Shown here: piece by piece, positions 24,869 to 34,086 of the stretch | Numbering within the stretch: position 1 is the first letter of the stretch | Layout: each line of letters opens with the position of its first letter | NCBI GenBank assembly: GCA_963825645.1 | Contig: CAWGTT010000002.1 | Location: 496,001-560,000, forward strand | Reading direction: 5' to 3' | Source: JADJPO01 sp963825645 | Lineage (GTDB): Bacteria; Actinomycetota; Actinomycetes; Actinomycetales; Kineosporiaceae | Length of the DNA stretch: 64,000 nt | Notes under the pieces: model-generated | What the model was told of the DNA's origin: nothing | Database searches by the model: none | Seen by the model: the letters and a program-made list of their open reading frames with translations, nothing else | Program-made: the position numbers and the translations under genes

Positions 24869-27172
24869 CTGAGCACCGCCGATCTCGACCGCGAGCTGGC
24901 TCTGGAGCAGGCCTACGTCGACGGGCTCTACGCCCGGCTCGACGCGCTCCGGGGGCGTACCCGGACCGCGCTGGACCAGCTGCGCCGCTCCCCGAGAGTC
25001 CCCACACCGGCCGGTCGCGCCGAGCGCGACGCCTTCGACGCCCTGCACACCGAACGCCTACGTCAGCTGGGTGCCGTCGAGGACCGGCTCGCCTTCGGCC
25101 GTCTCGACCTGGCCGGCGGCGACGCCCGGTACGTGGGCCGGATCGGTCTGTCGGACGACGAACGACGTCAGTTGCTCGTGGACTGGCGGGCGCCGGCAGC
25201 GTCGGCCTTCTACCAGGCGACCGCCGCGGAGCCGCAGGACGTGCTCCGACGCCGGCATCTCGGGCTGCGCGGGCGGCGGGTGGTCACCCTCGACGACGAG
25301 GTGCTGGACGCCCAGGGGCTGGCCGAGGCGGCAGCAGACGGCCGCGCCGACCTGACGGGTGTCACCGGCGAAGGTGCCTTGATGACGGCGCTCACGGCGC
25401 ACCGCACCGGACGCATGCGGGACATCGTCGAGACCCTGCAGGCCGAGCAGGACCGGGTGGTGCGTTCCCCGTTGCCCGGGGTACTCGTGGTCCAGGGAGG
25501 TCCCGGCACGGGAAAGACCGCGGTCGCGCTGCACCGCGCCGCCTACCTGCTATACACCCACCGTGAACGGATCGCCCGCAGCGGGGTCCTCGTCGTCGGT
25601 CCGACACCGGTGTTCCTGCGCTATATCGAGCAGGTGCTGCCGTCGCTAGGCGAGACCGGGGTGGTGCTCGCCACGGCGGGGCAGCTCTTCCCTGGTGTGG
25701 AGACGGCGCTCCACGAGAGTCCCGAGGTCGCGGTGCTCAAGGGCGACCTGCGGATGGCCAACGTGGTCAAGGCGGCGGTGCGGCGCCGGGAGCGGCTGCT
25801 TGAGGCACCAGTCCGGCTCGTGGTGGACGGCGACGAGCTGGTCCTGGATCCCACGGTCGTCTCCCATGCCCGGGCACGGGCCCGCCAGTCCGGGCGGCCG
25901 CACAACGACGCCCGGGTCACCTTCGTCCGGATCGTGCTCGACGACCTGGCCGACCAACTGGCCAGGCGTCGCAAGATCACCCAACAGGACGACGAGCGGG
26001 GCGCGCTGCTCGCCGAGCTGCGCGACTCACGTGACGTACGGCGCGAGGTCAACCTGCTCTGGATGCCGCTGACCGCATCGGGTCTCATCGGCGATCTGCT
26101 CACCAAGCCGGCCAAGCTCGCCGAGGCCGGTGGAGGGGTCCTCGGACCGAAGCAGCAGCAGCTGCTGCTGCGCGAACCCGGATCCCCGTGGACGATCAGC
26201 GACGTGCCGCTGCTCGACGAGGCGGCCGAGCTGATCGGCGCTGACATCGAAGCGCTGGCTGCCGATCGGGCGTCGTCAGCCCGGGTGGCGAGTGAACGGG
26301 CGGAGGCACTCGAGTTCGCGCGCAAGGTGTTACGCGAGTCTGGCGAGGCCTCCTCGATGATGACGGCGGAGATGCTGGTGGACCGGTTCGCCGAGGTCGG
26401 GCCCCTTCGCACCGTGGCTGAGCGGGCAGCCGAGGATCGGTCCTGGACGTTCGGGCACGCCGTGGTCGACGAAGCGCAGGAGCTCTCCCCGATGCAGTGG
26501 CGCCTGCTCACCCGCCGGGTGCCGAACCTGTCGATGACCGTCGTCGGTGATGTCGCCCAGACCGGGTCGAGTGCCGGAACTCTCTCGTGGGCAACGGTCC
26601 TCGACCCCTTGGCGGGCGGTCGCTGGCGGCTTGCCGAGCTGAGTGTCAACTACCGAACGCCACGCCTGGTGATGGACGTGGCGACGTCACTGCTCCACGC
26701 CCACAACGTCGACCTTGATGAGGCCCGGACGGCCCGGGAGGGCGACCACCCGCCGATCTTCGTCCGCGTGGACCGGAGTGCGGGTGCGGTGGCCGCTGCC
26801 GTGGCTGCGATCGTGGGCCAGGACGATGCAGCCTTGGGTGGTGGCCGGGTCGGTGTCGTGGGGACTCGCGCCCAAGCACCCGATCTGGCGAAGGTGCTGC
26901 CCGATGCACTGCCCGCGGGCGGAGACGGGCGGCTGGTCGAGCGGGTCGAGGTGTTCGGCGTCGATGACGTCAAGGGGCTGGAGTTCGACGTCGTCGTGGT
27001 CGTCGACCCGGAAGGGATCGTGCACGAGTCCCCGCGCGGGGTGAACGACCTCTACGTGGCACTGACCCGACCGACCCAGCGGCTCACCGTCGTCCACCAC
27101 GGCCGGCTCCCCCGCGGTCTGCCGTCCCCCGACGAGGGATCGGTTGCGCCCACGCAGGGCAGCCTGTTCTGA
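24869..27172 (+). CDS. helD: HelD-type RNA polymerase recycling helicase-like ATPase
   Basis: HelD pulls stalled RNA polymerase off DNA using a superfamily-1 ATPase; some actinobacterial relatives (HelR) also displace rifamycins. The N-terminal coiled arm is readable (ELALEQAYVDGLYARLDALR), then Walker A GGPGTGKTAVALHRAAYLLY, Walker B VVDEAQELSPMQW, motif VVGDVAQTGSSAGTLSW, and the C-terminal GLEFDVVVVVDPEG and VALTRPTQRL. Length is about 767 residues, normal for the class II group. The start is uncertain: CTG at 24869 has a GGAGG site at the right distance, while TTG at 24815 is the other option; no ATG or GTG fits. Confidence 0.9.
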   Translation: MSTADLDRELALEQAYVDGLYARLDALRGRTRTALDQLRRSPRVPTPAGRAERDAFDALHTERLRQLGAVEDRLAFGRLDLAGGDARYVGRIGLSDDERRQLLVDWRAPAASAFYQATAAEPQDVLRRRHLGLRGRRVVTLDDEVLDAQGLAEAAADGRADLTGVTGEGALMTALTAHRTGRMRDIVETLQAEQDRVVRSPLPGVLVVQGGPGTGKTAVALHRAAYLLYTHRERIARSGVLVVGPTPVFLRYIEQVLPSLGETGVVLATAGQLFPGVETALHESPEVAVLKGDLRMANVVKAAVRRRERLLEAPVRLVVDGDELVLDPTVVSHARARARQSGRPHNDARVTFVRIVLDDLADQLARRRKITQQDDERGALLAELRDSRDVRREVNLLWMPLTASGLIGDLLTKPAKLAEAGGGVLGPKQQQLLLREPGSPWTISDVPLLDEAAELIGADIEALAADRASSARVASERAEALEFARKVLRESGEASSMMTAEMLVDRFAEVGPLRTVAERAAEDRSWTFGHAVVDEAQELSPMQWRLLTRRVPNLSMTVVGDVAQTGSSAGTLSWATVLDPLAGGRWRLAELSVNYRTPRLVMDVATSLLHAHNVDLDEARTAREGDHPPIFVRVDRSAGAVAAAVAAIVGQDDAALGGGRVGVVGTRAQAPDLAKVLPDALPAGGDGRLVERVEVFGVDDVKGLEFDVVVVVDPEGIVHESPRGVNDLYVALTRPTQRLTVVHHGRLPRGLPSPDEGSVAPTQGSLF

Positions 27173-27223
27173 TCTAATCCGATCTGACGATGACGCTGAC
27201 GGTCGGTCGGGTCGGTTGGACGA

Positions 27224-27500
27224 TCAGGCGGTGACGGCGCCGCGTGGAGCTGGACCAGGTCCGCGCGGGCCAGGTCCCGCTCCCGCGTGCCTCGATCGTC
27301 TCCGCGCGGGCCATCGCCAGCCGGGGCTGCAACGCCCGCACCTGCACCCCCGCCGAGGCCGCCCCCCACCGCGCGGCCTCCCGCTGAGCCCGGACCGCCT
27401 CCACCGCCGCCGTGGCCTCGTCCCGGTCAGCCACCGCCGCCGCAAGCCCAGGGTCGAGGACGCAGCCCACCGCCGTCGAACATGTGTTCCTGTATTGACC
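27224..27500 (-). pseudogene. Short remnant of an unidentified protein gene
   Basis: One minus-strand frame has protein-like composition (AAAVADRDEATAAVEAVRAQ then RWGAASAGVQVRALQPRLAM) but no credible start, and it runs into low-complexity sequence on both sides. This looks like a helical fragment of a lost gene. The rest of 27173-27544 contains nothing else I can support. Confidence 0.3.
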
Positions 27501-27544
27501 AACTACCCTGGTACGCAAGAGAAATGGGCCGTCCAGGGATGCTG

Positions 27545-28642
27545 TCAGCCGAGTTGGTTGACGATCAGAGAGAACACCGGGGGCAGGCGATGCGCCGCAG
27601 GCACCAGGCTCCGGCGCAGAGCGGGCCGCTGGGCCACGGCGAGCAGCCCGCCGGTCAGTAGCCGGTATCGGCGGGTGGCGCGTGCCCAGGCGCGCTCGTA
27701 GTCCTGTGGTCGACCGGCGACCAGGCAGGCGACGAGCTCGCGGGCGCAGGCCAGGCCGATCGAGATCCCCTCCCCGGTCAGGGCGTCGACATATCCGGCG
27801 GCGTCGCCCACCAGCAGCACATGTCCGTCGCAGTGCACCCTGCTCGTCACCTGTTGGCGCATCGGGCCGGCACCCCGGACGGCGGTAGCCGGCACCGCGC
27901 CGTCCAGGTGTCGCCGCAGGGCGGGGAACTGGGCGAGCAGGTGCTCGTAGGGGCGGCCACGCCGGCACAGCACCGCGACCCCGACCAGGTCGTCAGCCAA
28001 CGGGGTGACGTAGGCCTCGGCGTCCGCCGACCAGTACACCTCGACCAGGTCGCTCCACGGAGCGACCTGGTAGTGGCGACGCAGGCCGTAGCGGTGCCGA
28101 GCGGCCGCCTGCCCATGGGTCGGGCGCTCGGCTCCGTTCAGCCCCAGGGCCTCACGGGTCGGACTGTGCAGGCCGTCGGCGGCCACGAACCAGCGCGCCC
28201 GCTCGGACCCGCTGACCACGCTGCCGTCCCTGACCTGCGGCACCGGTGCACTCCGGACCAGCCGCCGCACACCGAGCGCCTGCGCCCGGCGAGCCATGGC
28301 GCCGGACAGGTCGGTACGACGAACGCCGAGGCCCGAACCGTGCCGGAATCGTGCCTCAGCCTCGATCACGTCACGGCCGGCAGGTCGGGACAGATCGTCG
28401 GAACCGCTGGTCAGATATCGGATCCCGTGGAACTCCCGGCCCACCACCTCGACTCCCAGCCGGTCCAGAGCGGCCCTCGCAGTCGGCATCAGGCCCTCGC
28501 CACAGGCCTTGTCGATCGGCCCCGGCCTGGGGTCCAGCACCGTCACCGACATGCCGGCCAGCGCCGCTTCGATCGCCACGCCCAGCCCCACCGGCCCTGC
28601 CCCGGCTACGAGCAGGTCACTGGACGTCGACGTCCCCGTCAC
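27545..28642 (-). CDS. FAD-dependent monooxygenase (SrsC-like)
   Basis: This 365-residue flavoprotein has the dinucleotide motif VAGAGPVGLGVAIEAALAG at its start, the substrate-loop CGEGLMPTARAALDRLGV, the DG motif FVAADGLHSPTRE and the GD motif LLVGDAAGYVDALTGEGISI. It belongs to the PHBH/geranylgeranyl-reductase group. The GTG start overlaps the methyltransferase stop (GTGA). As third gene after a type III PKS and an ICMT-type methyltransferase it matches srsC of the Streptomyces griseus srsABC operon, whose product hydroxylates alkylresorcinols to quinone-type phenolic lipids. Confidence 0.85.
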   Translation of the reverse strand: MTGTSTSSDLLVAGAGPVGLGVAIEAALAGMSVTVLDPRPGPIDKACGEGLMPTARAALDRLGVEVVGREFHGIRYLTSGSDDLSRPAGRDVIEAEARFRHGSGLGVRRTDLSGAMARRAQALGVRRLVRSAPVPQVRDGSVVSGSERARWFVAADGLHSPTREALGLNGAERPTHGQAAARHRYGLRRHYQVAPWSDLVEVYWSADAEAYVTPLADDLVGVAVLCRRGRPYEHLLAQFPALRRHLDGAVPATAVRGAGPMRQQVTSRVHCDGHVLLVGDAAGYVDALTGEGISIGLACARELVACLVAGRPQDYERAWARATRRYRLLTGGLLAVAQRPALRRSLVPAAHRLPPVFSLIVNQLG

Positions 28643-29166
28643 TGTGGCGCCGGCCGCCCTGCCAGGGCAGCGTTCTCGACCCGCAACCGTATGCGCATCA
28701 GCCAGGCGTTCAGCACGGTGAAGGTCATCGCGGTCAGCCACGCCGAATGCACCAGGGGCAGAGCGACGCCCTCCAGCGCCACGGCGACGTAGTTGGGGTG
28801 GCGTAGCCACCGGTACGGCCCACCGGTCACCACAGGCTGACCAGGAACCCTCACCACCCGGGTGTTCCACTGCCTCCCGAGGGTGCTGATGCACCACCAG
28901 CGCAGCGCATGAGCACCGACGAGCAACGCCAGCATCGGCCAGCCGAGCGCAGGGACGAACGGCCGGCCCGCGAGTGCCACCTCAAGCAGGCAGCCCACCA
29001 GAAGGCCGCTGTGCAGCATCACCATCGCCGGGTAGTGCCCCCCTCCGGTCTCCACTGCGCCGTTCTGCCTGGCCCAGAGCAGATTCCGGCGGGCCACCCT
29101 CAGCTCCACCAACCGCATCACGGCCACCGCAAGGACCAGAACGAGATACCAGCGCGTACTCACCAC
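28639..29166 (-). CDS. ICMT-family methyltransferase (SrsB-like)
   Basis: This 175-residue membrane methyltransferase has about five hydrophobic helices and the ICMT core: HALRWWCISTLGRQWNTRVV near residue 92, then VVTGGPYRWLRHPNYVAVAL near residue 112 with the S-adenosylmethionine-site Arg-His-Pro. In srs-type operons the equivalent enzyme O-methylates alkylresorcinols made by the type III PKS. Its start overlaps the PKS 3' end by 7 bp and its stop overlaps the monooxygenase start, so all three are co-translated. Confidence 0.87.
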   Translation of the reverse strand: MVSTRWYLVLVLAVAVMRLVELRVARRNLLWARQNGAVETGGGHYPAMVMLHSGLLVGCLLEVALAGRPFVPALGWPMLALLVGAHALRWWCISTLGRQWNTRVVRVPGQPVVTGGPYRWLRHPNYVAVALEGVALPLVHSAWLTAMTFTVLNAWLMRIRLRVENAALAGRPAPQ

Positions 29167-30236
29167 TCCAACAACACCAGCTCGGCACAGAACCCAGGGC
29201 CGAGCGCCATCAGTACCCCGGGCGTCCCGCGGGTGGGACGACCCGAGTCAAGAGTATCGGCGAGCACGTTCAGCACCGAGGCGGAGGAGAGGTTGCCGAT
29301 CGCGGCCAGGCTGCGCCGAGTGACGTCGAGCGCGTCACCGGGCAGGGACAGCGCGCTGGTGATCGCCGCGATCACCCTGGGTCCTCCGGGGTGCGCGACC
29401 CACGTGTCGACGTCCACGGGCTTGAGCTCGTGCACATCGAGGAAGGCCTCGACGTCGTCCCGAAGGTGGGCCTCCACCACCGTGGCGACGGTGGGCGCGA
29501 GCACGATCCGGAACCCTCCCTCACCGATGTCCCAGCCCATCACTCGTTCGGTGTCGGGGTAGAACCGGCTGCGGGTGTCGACGACCCGCGGGCCGCTCAG
29601 CCCCATCGCGGCGGCCCGCGACGCACCGACCATCACCACCGCCGCCGCACCGTCCCCGAACAGGCCGCTGGCCACTAGGTTCGCCGGCGAGGAGTCGCCG
29701 GACTGGAAGGTCAGCGAGCAGAGCTCCACCGACAGCAGTACGGCCACCCCATCCGGGTGGCCGGCCAGGTAGTCGTGAACGCGGGCGATCCCGGCGGCGC
29801 CCGCGACACAGCCGAGCCCGAACAGCGGCACCCGCTTCACATCGGATCGCAGGCCGAGCCGGGTGACCAGCCGGGCGTCGAGGGTCGGTACCGCGAGCCC
29901 GGTGACCGTGGTGGAGACCAGCAGGTCGACCTCGGCGGGGCCGATACCGGCCACCTCGAGCGCCTCACGGACGGCTTGCTCGCCAAGGCTCACGCCGGCG
30001 GTGATGAAGAGATCGTTGGCCTCACCGAAGCCGCTCAGCGCGGCGTACCGGTCAAGCGGCAGCACCAGGTGACGGCGGTCCACCCCGGCGGCCCCGTGTA
30101 CCTGGCGAAGCAGCCGCTCGCGGGCCCCGCGCTCCGGGCCGTCGGCGAGAACGACATCGACCAGCGTTTCGGTGATCTCCGCCTGAGAGTAGGAGTTGCC
30201 CGGCAGAACACCGCGAACCGCAGTGATGGTGGACAC
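29160..30236 (-). CDS. Type III polyketide synthase (SrsA-like)
   Basis: This 358-residue chalcone-synthase-fold enzyme condenses a long-chain acyl starter with malonyl-type extenders. The catalytic Cys is residue 143 (FGLGCVAGAAGIARVHDY), the His is in VAHPGGPRVIAAI and the Asn in AIGNLSSASVLNVL, giving the full Cys-His-Asn triad. SGLFGDGAAAVVMVG and GVLMALGPGFCAELVLLEW are also typical. Position before methyltransferase and monooxygenase genes points to an alkylresorcinol or alkylpyrone synthase. The promoter lies in 30237-30363, divergent from the phosphopantetheinyl transferase. Confidence 0.93.
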   Translation of the reverse strand: MSTITAVRGVLPGNSYSQAEITETLVDVVLADGPERGARERLLRQVHGAAGVDRRHLVLPLDRYAALSGFGEANDLFITAGVSLGEQAVREALEVAGIGPAEVDLLVSTTVTGLAVPTLDARLVTRLGLRSDVKRVPLFGLGCVAGAAGIARVHDYLAGHPDGVAVLLSVELCSLTFQSGDSSPANLVASGLFGDGAAAVVMVGASRAAAMGLSGPRVVDTRSRFYPDTERVMGWDIGEGGFRIVLAPTVATVVEAHLRDDVEAFLDVHELKPVDVDTWVAHPGGPRVIAAITSALSLPGDALDVTRRSLAAIGNLSSASVLNVLADTLDSGRPTRGTPGVLMALGPGFCAELVLLEW

Positions 30237-30363
30237 ATGGAGACGCTACCCGCGATCCGGGCATCTGGCCTGTGCAGACCCGAGACTCCTCCCGGGTACC
30301 CCGCCGGTGAACGCATCATCGCGAGCAGGGAGGATTGAGGATTCCGCGCCTAGGCTGTGAAGC

Positions 30364-31146
30364 ATGCACTGGTTCGCCGCGGGGGAACACGAGTTGCCGT
30401 CCACCCTGGACTGGATGACTCCCGGTGAGCGCGCGCTCCTGGACAGGCTGCGCTTCACCAAGCGTCGCACCGAGTACCTGCTGCGCCGTTGGACCGCCAA
30501 GCGCGCAGTGGCGGCGGCGCGCGGCTTGACCCGCGATCGCGGCGACCCGACTGACCCGCGGTTGCTGGTTCGGGTCGCGGTCGGCAACCATCCCACCGGG
30601 GCTCCGTACGTGCTACTGGACGGCGCACCGCTCGGAGCGGACATCTCGGTCACCGACCGCGCCGGTTGGGCGGTGTGCCTCGTCGGTGACCCGGGCGAGC
30701 GGATGTCGGCCGTCGGGGTGGACCTGGAGATCGTGGAACCGCGCAGCGACGGTTTCGTCACCGACTACCTCACCCCGGTCGAGCAGGACGACGTGCGGTC
30801 GCGTCCGGACCGCAGCCAGCAGGACGCCGCGGCGAACCTGTACTGGTCGGCCAAGGAGGCCGCGCTGAAGGTCCTTCGGACCGGACTGCGAGCCGACACC
30901 CGCACCGTCGAGGTACATCTCGGCGCGCCGGAACGGGACGACGGGTGGGCCGAGCTTCAGGTGCGGCACACGCCGTCCGGTCGGCTCTTCCCCGGATGGT
31001 GGCGTCGGGAGGGGACGTTCCTGCTCACGATGGCGATGGAGTCCGCCGAGGACGCCGCCCAGCCGCCGGTGGCGCTGCCGGAAAGCGGGCAGCTGGCCTC
31101 GGCCGCCCCGGTGCACAGCTGGCTGGCCAACCCGACCGCGTGGTAG
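30364..31146 (+). CDS. Sfp-type 4'-phosphopantetheinyl transferase
   Basis: This 260-residue enzyme moves phosphopantetheine from CoA to carrier proteins. It has the Sfp signatures FTKRRTEYLLRRWTAKRAVA near residue 35, AVGVDLEIVEPR near residue 118 (Mg-site Asp and Glu) and LYWSAKEAALKVLRTGL near residue 160. Length and a C-terminal extension fit actinobacterial Sfp enzymes for secondary metabolism. It is divergent from the srs-like operon, which itself needs no carrier protein, so its likely client is the five-ACP synthase 9 kb away. Confidence 0.9.
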   Translation: MHWFAAGEHELPSTLDWMTPGERALLDRLRFTKRRTEYLLRRWTAKRAVAAARGLTRDRGDPTDPRLLVRVAVGNHPTGAPYVLLDGAPLGADISVTDRAGWAVCLVGDPGERMSAVGVDLEIVEPRSDGFVTDYLTPVEQDDVRSRPDRSQQDAAANLYWSAKEAALKVLRTGLRADTRTVEVHLGAPERDDGWAELQVRHTPSGRLFPGWWRREGTFLLTMAMESAEDAAQPPVALPESGQLASAAPVHSWLANPTAW

Positions 31147-31194
31147 GCCTCATCCGAGACGTCACCCGAACCTGGACCTCACCGAACCGGGGTC

Positions 31195-32223
31195 TCACCA
31201 CCAGCCCCGGCGCTTGGCCCAGGTCAGCAGCACCCCGGACCCGATCGCCATGACGATCAGGATGATCGCCAGCAGCCCCCAGTGCGTTGTGGCGTTGACG
31301 ATGACGTTCATGCCCAGCACCGACGACAGCGCCGTGATCGGCAGCGTGACGACAGCGACGACGGCCAACCGCTCAGCGGCGATCGCCATCTGGGTATCGG
31401 TCCGGGTGCGGTAGAACTCGATCACTCCTTGCAGGTACTCGCGCTGGCCACCGGACAGGGCCTGGATCCGCTCGAACTGGTCGACGATGTCCTCGTCCAG
31501 CCTCTTTCCGGCGGGGTCTGTGCCCGAGCGGCCCAGCGCAACGATCCGGCCGTAGATCTCGGCACCCAGACCGGACATGGTCGCTACCGCGACCAGCCCG
31601 TGGCGCACCTGGAACAGCTCCTCGAGGAACTGCTCGGCGTCGTCCCTTTCCCGCCAGGTCACGTCCTGCTCGAGCCGCCACACCTCCTCGGTGAGCTTCT
31701 CGATGAACGACTCCTGCAGCCGAGCGATGGTCGAGGTCAGGGCGTAGGACAGCTCGTGCGGGGTTGTCGGGTGCAGCCTGCCGGAGGCCAGCCGGCGAAG
31801 AACCGATTCGACTTCCCGCTGCGGGACCTCCGGCGGCACAACGGGATTGGTCGGCCCGTGCACCGTGACCAGGTACCGTCGGCCGATGAACTGGTCGAGC
31901 TCGACGTAGTGCACGTGCCCTGACTTGCCCAGCTCGGGCGTGTGCAGGATGACGAAGACATGCTCGGGATACACGTGAACTCTGGGCACCCGGTTCCGCT
32001 TGAGCGCATCGATCACGGCCAGCTCGTGGCATCCGAAGAAGCTCCTCAGCAACGCGGCCGAGCTCTCGTCGGGCGAAGGGACGTCGACCCAGACGAACGT
32101 ATCCGGGGCTGCGCCGTCGGCGTTCACCCGGTCGAGGAGTGCCTGCAACTCGGACGGCTGATGCTCCTGTGCGCCGCCCGGACCGACCAGCCGTACCCGC
32201 ACCGCCGCACCGGTCTGGCTCAT
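31195..32223 (-). CDS. CorA-family divalent cation transporter
   Basis: This 342-residue protein has a soluble N-terminal domain (residues 1-280), long helices (LQESFIEKLTEEVWRLEQDV) and two C-terminal membrane helices with the defining motif LGMNVIV after the first (VVTLPITALSSVLGMN). The loop after GMN is NATTHWG, slightly different from the usual (M)PE(L). It should carry Mg2+ or Co2+ into the cell as a pentamer. The ATG at 32223 is selected because it precedes the conserved start of the cytosolic domain. It is divergent from the Nudix gene. Confidence 0.87.
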   Translation of the reverse strand: MSQTGAAVRVRLVGPGGAQEHQPSELQALLDRVNADGAAPDTFVWVDVPSPDESSAALLRSFFGCHELAVIDALKRNRVPRVHVYPEHVFVILHTPELGKSGHVHYVELDQFIGRRYLVTVHGPTNPVVPPEVPQREVESVLRRLASGRLHPTTPHELSYALTSTIARLQESFIEKLTEEVWRLEQDVTWRERDDAEQFLEELFQVRHGLVAVATMSGLGAEIYGRIVALGRSGTDPAGKRLDEDIVDQFERIQALSGGQREYLQGVIEFYRTRTDTQMAIAAERLAVVAVVTLPITALSSVLGMNVIVNATTHWGLLAIILIVMAIGSGVLLTWAKRRGWW

Positions 32224-32347
32224 GGCCACCTCCAGAGTTCTCACTGCCTCGCTGCCGAGGACACCGTACGGAGGCCGGAGCCGTCCGGACGACCCCTCGC
32301 CGATATCGCGACGCCGCTGACGGCCGGCTGGTCCTACCCTGAACGGG

Positions 32348-32872
32348 ATGAACGAGCACGCAGGTGACACCCCGGACGGCGTCGACGTCGCCTGGGATCT
32401 GCTGCCGCGCGCCATTCCGGTATCCGTCGGTGCCCTGATCTTCGACGGTACGGGGCGGTTGCTCATCCTCAAGCCGACGTACAAGAAGGGCTGGACCATC
32501 CCGGGCGGGGTGATGGAACCGACCGGGGAAACCCCGTGGCAGGCCTGTCGGCGCGAAGTGGCCGAGGAGTGTGGCGTGGCCGTGGACGCCGGCCGGCTGG
32601 TCGCCGTGGATACCCGCCCGGCCAAGCGGGGACGACCGCCGGGACTGCGGCTCCTCTTCGACTGCGGCGTTCTGGACGAACCCACGCTGGCTGGGATCCG
32701 GTTGTGCAAGGTCGAGATCAGCGAGTTCCAGCTGCTGGAGACGGTCCGGGCTCTGGAGCTGCTTCGCCCAGCCGTGAGCCGACGGGTCGAGGCTGCTCTG
32801 CCGATGCTGGCTGGGTCGGGATGTGTCTACCTGGAGGACGGACGCCCCGTTCCCGGGGTCGGTCGACACTGA
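32348..32872 (+). CDS. Nudix hydrolase
   Basis: This 174-residue enzyme hydrolyses a nucleoside diphosphate linked to another moiety. The Nudix box runs from residue 56: GGVMEPTGETPWQACRREV followed by AEECGV, matching Gx5Ex7REUxEExGU. The preceding KKGWTIPGG is typical. The substrate cannot be inferred. Its stop is 40 bp before a perfect palindrome that may terminate it. Confidence 0.9.
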   Translation: MNEHAGDTPDGVDVAWDLLPRAIPVSVGALIFDGTGRLLILKPTYKKGWTIPGGVMEPTGETPWQACRREVAEECGVAVDAGRLVAVDTRPAKRGRPPGLRLLFDCGVLDEPTLAGIRLCKVEISEFQLLETVRALELLRPAVSRRVEAALPMLAGSGCVYLEDGRPVPGVGRH

Positions 32873-32912
32873 CCGGTCCGACACCCGGCACCCGGCACCC
32901 GGAACCACCGGC

Positions 32913-32964
32913 AGTGGACACTTCTTCGAGGACACGCCGGCGTGTCCTCGAAGAAGTGTCCACT
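32913..32964. repeat. Perfect 52-bp palindrome, copy 1
   Basis: Two 26-base arms (AGTGGACACTTCTTCGAGGA...) are exact complements with no loop. It lies 40 bp after the Nudix stop and 19 bp after the stop of the minus-strand nuclease-like gene, so it could end both transcripts. A sister copy at 34087-34148 shares the core GAGGACACGC and the outer GTGGACA. Confidence 0.9.
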
Positions 32965-32983
32965 CGCTTGGCTGGTGGCTCGC

Positions 32984-33940
32984 TCAGCGGAGCGTCGGGC
33001 CGATCCTCCACCTGTCGAGCGCCCGGTCGCGGCGCAGGCCGACGGAACGTGCGGAGCGCAGTCTGCGGACGGCCTCGTCCCGGCCAGGCCCCAGGTCGAC
33101 GCTGGTGTGTTGGATCACCGTCAGCCCGCACCCTTCGAGCCGCTGTCGACGACGATGATCACGCGCGCGGCGGTCGGCCTCGGCATGGTGCCACCCGTCG
33201 TACTCGCCCACCACAGCCGAGGCCGGATCCAGCAGATCGACACGCGCCAGGAAGGCCCCCTTGGAGTCGTACAGGGTCGGGTTGACCAGTGGCTGTGGCA
33301 GGCCGGCGTCGTGCGTCCACAGCAGCCTCAGCCGGGTCTCCTGGACCGACTCGGTACCCGGTCGCGCATCAGCGAGGGCTCGCCGGGCCAGACGAGCCCC
33401 CGTCCACGACGAATGCGCGCCAAGCCAGTCATGAACCGGCCCGACCAGGTCGACCGACCGGCGCAGCATCAGGTCGAGCCAAACCACCGCCTCGGTGTAG
33501 GACCTGCTCAACCGGGCCAGATCCACACTGGTGCGCACCAGTGAGGTGACCGCGACCCCGTCGACGTCGACCATCTCCTCCGGAGCGAGGTCGCTGCGGA
33601 ACACGCGGACGTCTTCCACCCGCCGACACCGCGACGCCCGCGGTAGGCACAACAGCACCGGGAGCGCCGTTCCGTCCAGGGCGAACCCATCAGCGTCGGC
33701 ACAGCCGAGCATCAAAGCCGCCGCCCACCCGCCGATCGCGCCACCGCCGCGAATCAGCGGGGCGACCCGCAACACCCGCTCCCGCGCGGTCTCGTCAACG
33801 CCTTTCCATGCCCACAGGCCGCGGTTCGTACGAGTCCAGAGTCCACGACCGAGCTCGAAATCGCTGACTCCCAGCTGGACGAGGTCGGCTCGCGAGGTCG
33901 ATCCGGTGAAGACCTGGACGGGCAAGGGCTCTTCTCGCAC
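32984..33940 (-). CDS. AbiEi/VSR-like (DUF559-type) protein
   Basis: This 318-residue protein has an N-terminal winged-helix-like part (RADLVQLGVSDFELGRGLW, as in AbiEi antitoxin-type domains), a middle part (TSLVRTSVDLARLSRSYTEA) and a C-terminal restriction-endonuclease-like fold: VDLLDPASAVVGEYDGWHH, then RARDHRRRQRLEGCGLTVI. The E-Y-D-G-x-x-H and R-x4-R stretch recalls VSR/DUF559 nucleases. Proteins of this design are abundant in actinobacteria and of unsure function; they could be nucleases or toxin-antitoxin relatives. It is bracketed by two copies of one palindrome. Confidence 0.7.
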   Translation of the reverse strand: MREEPLPVQVFTGSTSRADLVQLGVSDFELGRGLWTRTNRGLWAWKGVDETARERVLRVAPLIRGGGAIGGWAAALMLGCADADGFALDGTALPVLLCLPRASRCRRVEDVRVFRSDLAPEEMVDVDGVAVTSLVRTSVDLARLSRSYTEAVVWLDLMLRRSVDLVGPVHDWLGAHSSWTGARLARRALADARPGTESVQETRLRLLWTHDAGLPQPLVNPTLYDSKGAFLARVDLLDPASAVVGEYDGWHHAEADRRARDHRRRQRLEGCGLTVIQHTSVDLGPGRDEAVRRLRSARSVGLRRDRALDRWRIGPTLR

Positions 33941-34086
33941 CGTGGCAGCGTCGTCCGCCGTCGCCGGACCGGCAGTAGTTCATTGCCACCCTGTGGACAC
34001 CCGGTGGCGCGGACCGCGCTGTGGACGGAACATCGGCACGCGACCACCCCGACCCGATCCCGGACCCCTTCCCCCCGACCACCGAC

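Noticed and set aside
25621..26649. A 342-codon frame opposite helD
   Set aside because: Ser/Arg-rich antisense frame without domain or start signal, opposite an intact gene.
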